Shown here piece after piece: positions 1 through 13,699 of a stretch of 64,000 nucleotides of DNA. Numbering within the stretch: the first letter of the stretch is position 1; every line of letters begins with the position of its first letter. Origin of the DNA: Arctopsyche grandis (lineage: Eukaryota; Arthropoda; Insecta; Trichoptera; Hydropsychidae); NCBI RefSeq assembly GCF_051622035.1, contig NC_135359.1, positions 18,561,501 through 18,625,500 on the forward strand. The letters run 5' to 3'. The position numbers were made by a program, and so were the translations under genes. The notes under the pieces are model-generated. The model did no database searches and was not told the origin of the DNA. It saw nothing but the letters and a program-made list of their open reading frames with translations.

Positions 1-3000
1 TTTATATACGCATTTAAAATTAAAATCGTTTGAAAATCAACTACGTCAAGTTTGATTAATTCATATAAAATTTAAAATATTCATCCATTCCATGCAATTT
101 GATGCGATCCTTATTTTTTCAAATAAAATTTTTGTGCCGTTTTTCACTAATAGTTGTAAATTCTCGTTTTTACGTCACTGCTAATTAAAAATAAATGGAA
201 ACATTTACATTTTATAATAATAAAGCGTGCAACACTGTTTCGTTATCATCGCGCGTGTGATCGAGTGCATCCACCGTGCGGAAGGTCACCATCCAACGAG
301 GATCAGACCCGACCGAAGGCTATCTTTATCCCGAAGAACCGGCACGTCTTCACAGGAGGTTCCACCGCAGGAACGACCTCCTTCATCAGCGGCCGAACAC
401 CTCGACTTATGCAAATGAGGCCGTGAGATCGAGCGGCACGCATAAGTGAGAGTAAAATTCGGATGGCCGGTTTGCCAGTTCGTTTTTTTTTTCTTCGACC
501 GTCCACCGTCGCTCGTATTATTATTTTTTAACATAAGCCGCTACATATTTTGCGCGATGAAAGTGATTGTTAACATCTACCTGTGTGTGGATGTGCACCG
601 GCATCGCGACAATGGCACCCGTCGACCTTAATGATCTGCGGAGTAATTTCGTACGCGGGCTGATCAAGTGCATTGCACCGCCGCCGACGTCTAAGAAATG
701 TTATTATATTGTGTTGTTTTGCTTTTTTCAATGCCTCATTATTTGTTTTCTCTTTTTTTAACCCGATTTTTTTGATTTATCTATTATTTTTCGACGGATG
801 CGTCGATGCATCTGCGACACGATTGAACCGTGTCTCGAAGCGCACACACCTGTGTGTACCAAATACGCGTGAATATTTTATTAGACAGATTTTACCTGTC
901 GAAAAAGTACGCAAACAAGTTGTGATGAAAAAATATTATGAATGTGTGACAAAATTGTAGGCACACGAAACACAGAAACGTTTGTATTTTTAAGGAAGCT
1001 ATTGTCGAACAGCTTAATTTAATGATTTAATGTCTTATAAATTGATATTACAGAATGTAAATTTATGTACTTGCATTTTTGAAAATTACCTTAATAATTA
1101 CCTTAGTAATTTACTTGAAAGTAAGTTAAATTCAACGACAGTATTATGTAATGCATAAATGACAGTATTATGAAAGTCATAAATCAAGTTATACATAAAT
1201 TGTATCATATTTTATATTTCTTTGAATTATCAATGGGATAGGATTAGGTCACTTATTGTAAATTATGATCGTCAACATTCTGTAAAATATACTCCATTGC
1301 AAAATATAAAGACGTAAAATAAATGAGATAAATTACTAGTAATTAATTTCTCTTAATTTCGAATTGATAAAGCTTACAATTGGATTACTAAACATGTGTT
1401 TACTAAACACTAAACACTAAAAACTAAAAAAAACTTCAATAAAAGTTAAAGGAAACAAAATTGACTCGCTTATTCATAAATACGTATATATTTATCACAT
1501 TTTATCGAATATGCTTAGAATCAAGTGGATATTTGTAGTAACTGTTCGCTACTTACATATATCCGAAAATACAAAATACTAGAAAAATAAAATAGAGAAG
1601 AAAATTCCTAATATATAACAACTAAATTATGAACGAATTATTTTAGTACATAATTGTGAAATGTATCTGAATGTAAAAAGCGTTAAAGTTTATTTTTAAT
1701 ATAATTATGATGAATCTGAGATAATTCGAATTTACAGACCTCGTAGACATACTGCATAGAACAATGCCAATATTATGTAGATGTGCATTCGATCGCACTT
1801 GCATTACATTTTTATATAATAAACTACAATTTTAGCAACTTTCTCCAGCGGCGTAGAATGCTATGAATGTGCTCACTTATTATTATGGCTTTTAAAACTC
1901 CGATCGATATCGATTCCATTATGCTCGCATACAAAACGGCTTCATTGAACTTCTTTCCCGACCGCGACAGGTGAGATATTATCGGAATAAAAAAATATGG
2001 AAAGTAAATTGACTGACAATATAGATAGAAAACGCATGTACATACTGTGCAGTACTTACCGATAGTCCAACAGGAGAAAGGTATTTTAGTTAGCGAGTAC
2101 ACAAATTCGACAACCACGATTCTCGAAGAGTCATTATTTAGGTAGATATATTACAATATGTACGTGATCATTAAAGTTTCATCAGATCACCATATACATT
2201 CTTATTTTCAAAATAAACGTGCTTCAAATTAAATTCGACACTATATTCATAAGAACAATAGATGCAACATACATACATACATACATACTACATACACAAT
2301 AGATGTTTTTATATTTAATTGAAAATATGTATATATAATTAATCCTAAAATTTTAATGTTATCAGAAAAAATCAATCCATAAACGCCTGTACTTACATAT
2401 ATATGTATACATATGTATGTATCAGTGGTGTGCCGTGATTTTTAAAACAGGGAACTAGGTATGGACAAAATATATATGAATATAAAAAAATATATTTTTA
2501 ATTTTTGAATTATAATAATGTGTCTTGAAGTGATGAGTATAATTTTTCATTTTTGTGCCAACAGAAATATCCTAAGTACCCTAACTTTCTTGTCAACATG
2601 TGTATGTCTTTAAAACTTAATCTTCTGGAAGATGTGTCGAATAATCAATCGAGGATGCAACATTCCAAAAGCTTCGTTATTTGTTTCCATGCAAAATTCC
2701 GCATTTATTTGTTCAGACGGAATCGTATCGTGAGCCGAGTCTGTTGTCATATTTGAACTCAAAAAGTTTCGTGTAAATATGTGTTATTAATAACAAAATA
2801 AATAGTTCAAAATGATGTTTGACAGACACAAATCAGAATATCCTTAGTGAAAATTCCATAAATGCTTAAAGAGACGAGTAAATTGAAAAATGTTTTGTCT
2901 GCGACGACACGCTCATACGTAAAAATTTACCAGTACAGCGAAGGGAACAGAATTGAGACAGCGAGTCCGTGCAAGCGAACAACGCGGCGGACCATACCAT

Positions 3001-4440
3001 AACGATTACCACTACCTCAGGTAGGGCCGATTCCAGTTTCAGAACTTCGCTAATCCGAGTGAAAAATATCAATATGGACAACGATTTGTAATTGAATTGT
3101 TTATATTTTTAATTTTTATGTAGAAGATTTTAGGAGACTAGCCTAGTTCCCCTAGTCCAATGACGGCACGCTTCTGGTAGGTTTGTATGATATAAATATA
3201 ATAATATTTAAAAAGTATTATATGTATAGGAAGGCACATGGTAATTATACTATATCGAGAATGATATATATGATATGTACGGTCATATATGTATGTACGT
3301 ATGTTGTATGTATAATGAGCTTAAAGTCTGTCTGAACAATCTAAAAAATAATACCTGTCAAGAGCATTGCAGTTCAAGATCTGTATACATATCAATGCAA
3401 TAGTTGGATAAATTTATTACTAGGCCAACCGGATAAGAATTTACATAAATATATTATACAAGTAGTTTTAAAAGTATAATTTTATTTGAATAACAGCGAA
3501 AGTAATATTGGAAATGGCATATTAAAAATGTGCACACGCGAAGAAGCATAAGTGCTTTTTTTTCGTATGCTTAAAATTCGACAAACAACATTCTATTTAT
3601 TTTAACGAGCAAGAAACTTGAACTTTTTTTACCAACTAAAAAAATCTATTAATCAGCATTGAACATTTTCAGTCAATATCTTCGATATATCTATTTGATT
3701 ATAGTACTATTATCGATTGAACAAATCTAGTTTAATTGATCGTTTTTCACATGCCGTTTTCGATTCATCGTATTGTTTCGTTAGACGTAATTAAACGTAC
3801 ACAAGCACGCCGAAGATTTTCACCTGCATTGTATCGGAGAAAGTGAAAAATGAGGCGCGGAGAGCAGGTTAGGGATCTTTTGTTGATTTTTCGACAGTTG
3901 TTATCATCGGGAACCTTTCACGTTGTATTAATTGGCGATTGTCCGTTGCGCAACGAGCGGGGGCGAACTGGAGAACAAAACGCGAATAATAAAATAATTG
4001 CCCACGACGATTCTTGCCGGGCCGTTGATGAAGAAGCGATGCTGTTGTGCAACACTTCGTGCCCCGGATGTGAGTAACCCTCGCCTGGAGTGCATTTGTC
4101 TTCGACTTTCACCTCTCACCCGTTGGGAAAGAGACATGCACTCGCTGCACGGCGAAAATGCAATTAGCGAACCCTTTTTTCTCGACCGCTCTCTTGCTGA
4201 AATTTGCACGTGCAGTGATCTTCCGCGCGTAAGAAAAACTTGAATGGCTCTGGCTGAATTCAATCGCATGATAAAGTCATGCAAGTAACTTTAATCTTGG
4301 TGTAACAAATGTTCAAATACATATAATTTCGGATACTTGCGACATGATTCACAACAAATGAAAGTACAAAATGTTCAAATTCTGAAGAAAGTACAAAAGT
4401 ATTTCAAACTGAATTTCCTCCCACTTTTACTTTTTATTTT
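1..4440. other. gene-free AT-rich stretch
   Basis: I see no convincing exon here. The open frames are short and lack protein-like composition. Two stretches are richer in G+C than their surroundings (about 230-660 and 3,840-4,250) and could be regulatory or untranslated sequence, but nothing in them identifies a gene. A short CATA tetranucleotide run lies near 2,270-2,290. Runs of alternating ACATATGT/TATGTATG, common all through this window, also occur. Confidence 0.5.
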
Positions 4441-4629
4441 GTATCTTTGACACTTTAGTTCAGGGGCTCCCAAGCTAATACCCGTAACCCTCTATTAACT
4501 AACTCTAGTCATAAAAAGTTTGAAGACGCCTTTTTTAATTCATATTAAATTAGCATTCGACATAAACGAACAGTAAAGTAAAATATCATTTTACAATAAT
4601 AAATATATCTTTAATAGTTACAATAGGGT

Positions 4630-4900
4630 GCGAGCAAGTTATGACCATGTATTATTTACAAGCTTTTTATTAGCTTCACTCTATTAGTTCAGTGACAGTC
4701 CAAACAATCGAAATTTTGTGATCCAATTTTTAACCACTTCCATTCTTTAGATCGCTTTGATATTTTACTGACACACGGGGGTTAGCTAACATTGAATTAA
4801 ACAAATGTCTCCAACATAAAGCTAGAGAAAATTGATCATAAACGAACTCATTAAAAATTACATCAGAATCTTGTGTCAGATCGAAGCGATGAAAGCTAAC
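4630..4900 (+). repeat. dispersed repeat family A, copy 1
   Basis: This segment is a diverged direct copy of 35,415-35,640. Both share, in the same order, a TTCAGTGAC segment, TTTAGATCGCTTTGATATTT, a GTTAGCTAACAT palindrome-containing segment and an AACTCATTAAAA segment. It has no coding potential. I infer an old transposable element of unknown class. Confidence 0.6.
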
Positions 4901-5139
4901 TATCTAACTAGCCACTTTCTACAGCCCTTCACAACTAAATTAAACTATGGTAAAAGTTAGTTTTTTCACTCTCGTTTTAACTTAATATTATCAGATATGG
5001 CCCAACTAATGAAGTGTTTTGGCCAAATTTTAACCTCTACTTAGCTGTTATTTTCTATCAAATTTTAAATATAATTGATCTAAATCTTACAGAAACGACA
5101 GATACGGGGTTCTTCAAGCGTGCAACTCTATAATTTTTT

Positions 5140-6720
5140 TTTTTTATATAAATTTAATAATTACAAAATTTAATAATATAAAAAAAACAGTACATTATTA
5201 CTAATGTTACCTGCTATTGTCGAATTGAAAAGTTTGCTTTTAATTTGGGCTAGATTCATTAGACAAAACAACTACATATGTACATACATATACACATTTG
5301 AGTACGAAATTTGAAAGCATTACATGAATATATTTTAATATCAACCATATCAATGGTGTTTCAAAACAAACAAACAATATGTAAATTATTATGAAAAAAC
5401 ACATTGACACTTTATGTATGGTGTCGGTTTTAATTAATATTCTCAAATTGCACTTTCTAGGATTTTTTCTAGCCGAGTGCTAAAATTAGATCGGTCGACA
5501 TTTGAAGCCCAAAAAAAAATCAAGATCGCCTTCTTCTAAGTGCGTACAAATATCGACGAGAGGTCGTTTCCAAAAAATAACCCACATATCGATGGACGAG
5601 AAGAAATGCGGCGAGTCGACTTTTGCAAAAGCAAACCCCGCAGGCTTTCTTGCTCTTGAGTCTTGACCAAATCGGGCAGGGCTGTCACAGGCTCACCTTC
5701 ACCATCAACCAAAAGCCACCGAAGATCATTAATATTACCGACCGAGCGAGATCATCTCAGATCGGATATAAATAGTCGATTCTGAGCTCTGGAAGCCGAT
5801 GTCGAAAGCCCTGTTATTGGAGTGTGTGTGTGTGTGTCTAGTTTGCCAAGATACGGCTGCAAGTTGGTTGGTCGTAGCCTTAGGCCATCAGGGAAAGGTG
5901 AAAGCACCGGATCGACAGTCGACAGCCTCGTCTGCAGCCTCTCGCCGCTTCTTGTCATATGATTTTCTATCCGCGGGCCGATCGTGTACCCACATCGAGT
6001 ATAGACAAAAAGTCTCCAGACCACTAGGTTGTACCTAGACCGCCTGTCACACATACGAATCTCGTCAGACCGGATCTTTTTTTTTCTTTCCGTCTGAAAT
6101 AGGGTTCTGCTCCTTCTTTTCGAATTTTTTTCAAATGCGAATTAATCCGCTGACACTTTCTATTGTTCGGTGATTGATAACAATGCTCGTATCTGCATGT
6201 TGGGACGTTGACCGGCTATTCGCTAATGTATTGTATCCATAATATTATATTATAAATTCAATTTTATCAATCCTTTCATGTTATAATCTATTATGCCATA
6301 AAATTTAACTGTTTATTTAAAAATACGAAAAGTTTTTTACGTCTATAGATACGTATATACATACGTAGAAAAATAATTTTCTACGTATTTATACGAATAC
6401 CTACTAGTGTTTCTCTCGGTGCTAATTTACATTCTAAGCGCATTCAAGATGTATATTTCCGATAGTCTTCATGAATCCTGTATTGAATTATCTCTTATAA
6501 TATAATAGTAAGCTTTATATCTAAATTGACATAATAAAATAATAAACTTGTAATTTATCCATATAACGCACGGTAAACGCTCACTTATCAACGTGATGGA
6601 CATACATATGTATGTATGATGATCTTATATTAATAATGGACATATACATATATGATGATCTTACATACATACACATATTGGTTTTTTAAAATAATGAAAG
6701 CCATTACATTTTTATAGTAT
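5140..6720. other. gene-free stretch with a (GT)n microsatellite
   Basis: No exon is recognisable. A short GT dinucleotide run lies at about 5,822-5,838. The part from about 5,580 to 6,080 is richer in G+C than its surroundings and has open frames on both strands, but neither frame resembles a known protein. Confidence 0.45.
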
Positions 6721-6734
6721 ATGTATAAAAATGC

Positions 6735-7170
6735 GCCAAAAGAATGGACTAGTGGTAAGCATATATGCTTTCGAACATAGTGGCCACGCGTTCGAGTCCC
6801 ACTGGTTGCTGCTGACTAGACCTCGGTTTGTGACTCCAGGTCGATCGTTTCCTATCAGAGTTTGCCAATTTATCTGATTTTCATTGAAACTGTTCCAACA
6901 AATTGGCAACCTTTACCCATTTCTCACAATTTTCGAGTTGCATCTCAAATTTCGCTGATTCGTATAAAAAAATGCTCCGACCATGTAAGTTTATCAAAAA
7001 TTTGTCAAAATGTATCCATATACATACATATGTCTGTATGATGCTGTGTTTAAATTACTCTTAAAATTGTATATCGATGTTTGTAATTGGCCAGGAAGGC
7101 GCATTGGGATTTACCTGTTAGGCCTTCTTGGTATATAATAATATATGTAAAAATAAAATATATAATATAT
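6735..7170 (+). mobile_element. tRNA-derived SINE, near full length
   Basis: The head contains RNA polymerase III promoter-like boxes: an A-box-like TAGTGGTAAGC near 6,750 and a B-box GTTCGAGTCCC near 6,790. A central domain follows, with GACTCCAGGTCGATCGTTTC and then CTATCAGAGTTTGCCAATTT, shared with the copies at 10.0, 32.6, 42.4, 42.8 and 44.0 kb. The 3' end holds a stem-loop (arms 7,091-7,100 and 7,122-7,131) and then an AT-rich tail. Head, body and tail together define a tRNA-derived SINE with a LINE-like 3' end. Confidence 0.85.
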
Positions 7171-7298
7171 GAAATACCAAGCCTAATATTAAAACGTACT
7201 TTAAATCGGATTCTTATCGTCGTCTAATTGCAAATTAAATTACTCACATTAAAAATTGCGGTTTTTCGCCCTATCTAATATGCTTTTCTCCGGTCTCC

Positions 7299-7552
7299 GT
7301 GACGAGCCCGAATGTAAAACGCCCGAAAACGCAAATATCGGAAGGCAAAGATCGAAAATCGAAAGATCTTAAGTCAAAAAAAAGGGTGCATGGTAAACAT
7401 ACTCACTTAATTTGCGCGAGCAGGATACAACAGGAACAAGAGGAACGGGCTTTTCCTCCCGTATTTTATCTTTCGACTTAAGATCTTTCGATTTTTGATC
7501 TTTGACTTCCGATATTTGAGTTTTCGCGCGTTTCACATTCGGGCCCGTGAGG
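7299..7552. mobile_element. foldback element with long inverted arms
   Basis: Two arms of about 78 bases (7,299-7,377 and 7,474-7,552) are inverted copies of one another. Shared pieces include CCCGAATGT, AAATATCGGAAG, CAAAGATC and CGAAAGATCTTAAGTC. The loop of about 96 bases contains TTGCGCGAGCAGGATAC. The same arm and loop sequences recur rearranged at 46.0-46.3 kb. There is no coding sequence, so I infer a non-autonomous foldback transposon. Confidence 0.75.
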
Positions 7553-7569
7553 TAGACCCGCGTTTCTCG

Positions 7570-9720
7570 TAAGATTGGGCTTGCTTTTGGAAAATAGAAG
7601 GTTTTATAAATATCGAAATGTTCTCAAATATGTCACTTGACTTTGTCATTGCAACGGCTTCAGCCATTTAACCCGTTCTACGTACAAACATATGTTAATA
7701 GAAGCATCGTCATTAATAATATTAACATATTTTATATAATTTTCTTGATAGCTTATACTCTGACATATCCTATTTTGGACATGTACGATTGTCCAACCTT
7801 CCAATTTAAAAAAAGGTCTAATGTAGATACATTCACAAACCATTCCAACTGCTCCAGGCCCAATAGAACCAGACTAAGTTATGGAATTGCTCAATCCCAA
7901 TGTATTCATACTTAACTTTCACACATACGTACGTACGATCAGAGCAGAATGCGCGCAAAGTTTCGCCATCTTCACAAATTCGTCACGGACTGGCCGCCCC
8001 CAAAAGGTACCATCTTGTGTGATTTGAATGACAATAAAATGCATGTCTTTAGCGGAAGATGTGCCTGTTTGCGGCCCTTGGTGACCATTCGTGTGTTAAT
8101 GAGCCGGCCAGCTTACTTAACGGCCATAGACCACGATACGTGACATCACACGGATTGTCAACAACCGCGTAACATTAACACACATTCGACAGAGGCGCAT
8201 CTGCAAGAGGAAGTCGTCACACCACCGACACCAGGAAACGCTCGTGCGATTTTCGTACATGTGTAAAACTCTCACGAACCAAGAAGGAGGAAGCACTTCG
8301 AATTTCGGTTGAATTCTTAAGTACCAGTAGGAGGGACGTGAGGGCTTATTTGCCGTATTGTAAATTATACACGAGTTGATAGAGTATAATCTGTTGAGAA
8401 CTAGTCAATCTACCCGACAATGGTATTTGTAATTGATGAGTTTTCAATTCAGACTCTCAACAGAATGGAGCATATAGAAGTCAGTACATATTGCAGTTCA
8501 CTTTGTTAGGGATACCTGTTTCAGTATCTAAAAGTTGCTTTTAGTGTATTTTATCGAGTGTACCATAATGGTGCTGGTTTGAGAAGGTCGCAGGCGAGTG
8601 GAGCAGGTTCTGTGAAACTGGATGAAGAATCATCACACGCGTGACGGATCGCCATTGTCACTGTGATGGCGTGGGAAATGTACGTAAAGACCTATGTCAA
8701 GCTGTGTAATTTCTTGCTGATTTGTGTACAATGTGTTGCACGTTCGTGTCTATAGATTTTAAACGATTTTTAGCAATGCATTTAAAACCAGATCAAGCGT
8801 CCTATTTATGAAAAATAATGATTTTCAGTGACACGTTGACGCGTCCTGTATGAAATGAATATATGTATGTATGTATGTATTACAGCCAAGTGCTCACTTT
8901 AGTTCGCTCGTGAACATACATACTACATAGTGGGTTCAAATACGAGCTATTTGGTTTAGTCAAAAGCTATCTTCAAATATACCCACCAATTTTGCATGAA
9001 ACTATTAAGTGTCACAAAATTTGATTGTCAAAAACTTTGAAAAGTCAACACCAAATATTCAAAAGGAAAATCCTTACAATGTTGCTATAATTCCCGATTC
9101 TTATAATATTAAAAATATTGCAAACCAGAGTAAGCATACATGTGTATATGTATATTTAGAGCAGCGGTACCCAACCCGTGGTATGCGTACCACTAGGTGG
9201 GACGCGAAAAAAAATCAGTAATGGCGGATATGCAAGAATGAATGATTTACAATCATAAATAGACAATTTTTTTACATAATTAATAAATAGTATCTTAATT
9301 AATCATAGTCGACGATCGAAAATCCGGCAATTGGTACAGTTTTATAAAAGACAAATATAGAAATAGATTGAATGCATCTCCAGACTTAAGGGTATATCTC
9401 GCATCATTTGAACCGAATTTTAAAAAAATGTTACTCGAAACAAGCACAAGAATCTCATTAAATTTATTTTGTATTTTAAAATTAAATTTTGTGTTTTTAT
9501 TAAAACCATTTATACGTGACAGAAGTATGAAGAAATAGTAGATAAATATATTAAACTTTGAGCATATTATAATTATTGTGACTCCACAAATAACTTTTTT
9601 TCCACAAAATTTCGCAACAAAACAGATAAATTGCCTCTACCCTATATTCACATTCCTTACCATGCAAATATTATGTAATTACAATTGCAATAACAAATTT
9701 CATGAAATACAATCATTTTT
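7570..9720. other. gene-free stretch
   Basis: No gene is supported. The part from about 7,940 to 8,340 is richer in G+C and has an open frame of about 64 codons without recognisable features. A TATG microsatellite lies near 8,860-8,882. Confidence 0.4.
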
Positions 9721-10145
9721 ATTTGGTAAAAAGTAAACCCCAATGTGTCTTCCTGACCAATTACAAAACATCGATAAACAATTTTTAGAATAATTCTAAC
9801 ACAGCATCATATTGGTAGATTTTTAACAAATTTTTGATAAACTTACATTTTCGGAGAATTCTTTTTAATGAAAATCGTAAAATTTCGAGACATTTATGGA
9901 CAAATCTGTAGCAATTTTATACGAATCAGCAAAATCCCAAATGCTGAAAACTCGAAAATTGCGAGAAATGGGTAAAGGTCGCCAATTTGTTGGAACAGTT
10001 TCAATGAAAATCAGATAAATTGGCAAAGTCTGATAGGAAACGATCGACCTGGAGTCACAAACCAAGATCTGGACAGCAGCAGCCACTTGGGACTTGAACC
10101 CGATACCACTTTGTCCGAAAGAATATGTGCTAACCATTAGGAATA
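9721..10145 (-). mobile_element. tRNA-derived SINE, inverted copy
   Basis: Read on the minus strand, this is the SINE family seen at 6.7 kb. It has a B-box-like GGTTCAAGTCCC near 10,095, the central domain with GACTCCAGGTCGATCGTTTC near 10,040-10,060, the body segment, and a diverged tail in which only part of the terminal stem-loop survives (about 9,727-9,765). The head is weaker than in the other copies. Confidence 0.8.
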
Positions 10146-10159
10146 GTACATACATACAT

Positions 10160-11980
10160 ATATGCTGCTGGTTTGTGCATGAACAAACTACATATGTAGT
10201 TCGTTTTTGTCGATTTGTTTTTTATTTGTACAATATAACTGGACAGATTGGTTCGCATATGAACAAGCAAGTATGTTCAAATAAAAATTTGAACTGTAAC
10301 ATATACATTAATGTTTATACTGTGACAAGGTTTGATAATAAAAAAAAACACTTATTGAGAAAAATCTAGCTTGATCACGAACTATTAATCATTCGGTATG
10401 TTCATTAAATTTTATTGGGTTAATATTCAACGGCCGTTTACATATTATACATATATATATTGAATTCAATTGGAACAAAACTAAGTAAAAACACGACGAA
10501 ACGTGTGCACGATTTACGACCAATTTGCAAAGTGTGAATCTTCCTACTACGTGCGTCCTTACTTGTCCGCGCATTTTCCGTATTTCCTTTAGAAATATTG
10601 GAATATTCATAAAGACACACTTCCTAGGACACTCAATCAAGCAGGTATGAAAAATAATAATTCCTGCAAACACAAGTACAATGCCATGACGGCGGAGGTA
10701 AACAAACTAACACGTCGTTTCACCTGTCGCCAAGGTGAAACAGATAAACCGATCGGTTAATCGAGACTGAAACGAACAAAAACAAAAATGTCGCACGTTC
10801 AAAAACTCGTTACAGCCGATAAATATAAAAAAAAATTAAAAGCACCGAAGGTCGCCTCTGAAGATATGTCGCTTTTGACCCCTTTTTGCAAACCGTTTTC
10901 GATGGGTCACACATATTTTTTTGTGTTTTTCTGCAATTCATGTATATGTATGTATATACCTACACTAATAAGTGATCAATCATTTTTTCATTCTGCTTAA
11001 ATTACATATTTCGATTTCTAATTACCTCTTTTTCTGTGTGCAGAGCGGTTTTGACCTTTTCTCGAATATTTATTTTTTATTTTTCGATTTATCACTCATG
11101 TTTTTTTGGTTGTGGAATCGAAGACGAATCTTCGGAATGAATAGAGTGTCTTTATGTCGTTTCGACATGTGTGAAAATCATCAATACTCAATGACGATAA
11201 TGATGGTGATCTAAATATTTCTATTGATTTTAAATTTGAAATGAATCACGTTGAATGTACATATGTATTTAAAAGTGACAGACACAATCCCTTGAGCTAT
11301 ATGTAACCGCTTCGACCTATTCAAAATTAACTTCGTATATTATACCTACTATTTATTATAAACAAAGTGTAATAAATTACTACACTTCATTGTAAACTAA
11401 ACTTATTACAAAATAACTAAAATTCTTTGCTTTTCACTCATTAATTCCATTTAAACTTGTCGTTTCAAAATGTTTTGTTTTGGCTTATGATTTATTATTT
11501 AAATTTTAGCACACTTTGTTTTAATAAAACAAGTCAAACAAACGTTCAAGGATGCAATAACATTCAATTTATTAACTGAAAAAGCGATTTTTATTATATT
11601 CATAAAAATATTTTGAATTTGACAGTTTCGATATATCCGATTAACATATGAATGTGTTCAGATTTTATTGAAACGATACCAGTTTTTGCATTTGAATTAG
11701 TTAATTCACTTTTTAAAATAGAGTTGAATAAATTTAAAAGCTTCTAAAATATTCATTTTGTTTTTTTTTTTTATATAATATGATACAAGGACGGACTGGG
11801 CCAAAAAGAAGATTTTTGAAAAAGAAGTAAAGAATTTTTTTTTACAAGATATCGAATAGGGTTGAATCTTGTACATATATTGTTAAAAATATCTAAAAAT
11901 AAATCTTACTACAACTCACCGGAAAACCAATGCTATTTTATTATGCTATTTCACCTATGTATTATATGTAATTTATTGTA
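10160..11980. other. gene-free AT-rich stretch
   Basis: Only short low-complexity frames are present. I recognise no exon, RNA gene or element. Confidence 0.45.
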
Positions 11981-11984
11981 CACT

Positions 11985-12475
11985 GGCTGAACCCGGCATG
12001 CGATGCAATGTCACAATAACGCATGCAATTACCGTTCCCGTTCCCGTTCCCGTTCCCATTCTCGTTCACGGTCCCTGTCCCGTTCCCGTACCTATTCCCA
12101 TTCTCGTTCCCGTTCCCGTTCCCGTTCTCGTTCCCGTTCCTATTCCCATTCTAGTTCCCGTTCCCGTTCCCGTTCTCGTTCCCGTTCCCATTTGTCAAAA
12201 AAACACAGGCAGCGAACACATTTGAAATTATTCAATTATTTGTTTATTTTACCCTAACAATGCATGTCACGACGCGAAAACATTTGAAATTATTGCGTTG
12301 CAATGCCACTCATTCCCGTTTTTCCCGTTTCCGTTCCCGCTTTTGGCCGATTTTTTTTAACAGTAATCTTCCCGGACATGCATACAATAAATCCTGAAAG
12401 TTCCATTATAATCGGTTCAGTGGTTTGGGAGCTTATTCAAGACAGACAGACAGACAGACAGACAAACATTCAATT
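11985..12475 (+). mobile_element. transposable element carrying a (CCGTTC)n array, copy 1
   Basis: The left part reads CTGGCTGAACCCGGCATGCG. An imperfect hexanucleotide array of CCGTTC units (about 12,030-12,190) follows, then a unique segment with CATTTGAAATTATTGCG and ATCCTGAAAGTTCCAT, and a (GACA)n run at about 12,448-12,468. The same order is repeated at 19,390-19,680, so this is a dispersed element rather than a local microsatellite. The CCGTTC frames translate to Arg/Ser or Val/Pro repeats and are not genes. The superfamily is not assigned. Confidence 0.7.
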
Positions 12476-12499
12476 TTATATATGTATGTACATATGTAA

Positions 12500-13310
12500 A
12501 TGTATAGATATTTAAATGGACCATATAAACGAAAAATCCTTTATGGTTTATGTATTCTTTAGACAAGTAAAAATTTTTAACACACTAGGATCTAATTAGC
12601 ATGGAAATTTCTTATCATACAATTAAATAATAACCTCGTGTTATTAAACCAAAAATCACAATATATCACTATCAAAGTTTGTACGTACATACGACTTGAT
12701 GTATTTATTCCTTTTACTTTTTAAGCATCGCTCCGTCTTCGTCGTCGTTTCTCTCTGTGCATTTTGAAAATTAAAATATTCCGTTTTTTGACCACGATTT
12801 CGAATATCGTTACGTATGTAATTTGTCAGACGTAATTCTAGCTTCTTTCTTGTGCGGTTTCGTATCAATACATCATACATGGTAGTTTGTTACGCGTATG
12901 CTAAGAGGCACTGCAGCCGAGCGCGACGAACGTTACATATATTTTCTTGATAAAAAATAAATAAACTGAAGCTAAAATCATAAAAATTACTCCGATTACA
13001 TATTCACGGACAATTAATCGGTTTTTGTGAGCGTCCCTATTCGTGAAGAAGCGGCCGCGAACCAGAAACCTATTTGCGGAGGCTCGGACCACTTCGTCAC
13101 TCGACTATGAAACTAAACACACGAAAATAAAACTATACACACAGTCTCATCGGCGTCCACGTGGTTTCCAATATACATACTTAGAATCTATGAGTAATTC
13201 TACACCTGCTAACAGGTATAAGGAGTGCTTATCCCGAGTAACCAACTAAATCACAGATGAAAGGCTTACAGACAACTTAATCTGATTCCAATCATTCAAA
13301 ATTGACCACT
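12500..13310. other. gene-free stretch
   Basis: Short frames on both strands only. No family is recognised. Confidence 0.4.
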
Positions 13311-13319
13311 GGACTATTG

Positions 13320-13690
13320 AATCATCATTATCATTTACAGAAATTCGCCATCCACTGCTGGATGAAGGCCTCTCCAACACGCTTCCATTCGTTTCTGTTT
13401 TGGACAACTCTCATTCCACACATTTTCCTGAGTTCATCCACCCATGTAATCTGTAGCCTTCCATGAACCCTTTTACATTCTCTCGGGTACCATTCGAGCA
13501 CTTCTAGCTACATGGCCTCCCCATTGCCATTTCAATGTATGTATTTACTCTCACTATTACATCTACCACCTTTGTCAGTCATACTTCTAACCCACGTATT
13601 CCGTTTCTATCTCGCCTCGTTATGCCAAGCATACAGCGTTCCATACTTCTTTGAATTCACTGGACCTTATAAATAATTCTGGCGTTCAAT
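13320..13690 (-). pseudogene. non-LTR retrotransposon 3' end, degraded
   Basis: Read on the minus strand, the frames (interrupted by stops and shifts) give pieces typical of the C-terminus of insect non-LTR retrotransposon ORF2: a QWGGHVARSA-like segment near 13,515-13,545 and an AFIQQWMA-type end near 13,350-13,370, followed by a tail of TGTAAATGATAATGATGAT. The homologous end at 19.9-20.2 kb lies on the other strand. Both are dead 5'-truncated copies. Confidence 0.7.
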
Positions 13691-13699
13691 ACCCATCCA

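Noticed and set aside
2270-2292. CATA repeats as a CRISPR or satellite array
   Set aside because: They are simple tetranucleotide microsatellites with no spacers, seen all over the window.
3850-4284. Opposed open frames of up to 118 codons in a GC-richer patch
   Set aside because: Both strands are open because of base composition. Neither translation has recognisable features.
12003-12257. Arg/Ser-rich (SRSRSR) open frame resembling an SR protein
   Set aside because: It is the translation of the CCGTTC hexamer array inside a dispersed element. The other frame gives Val/Pro repeats with equal length.
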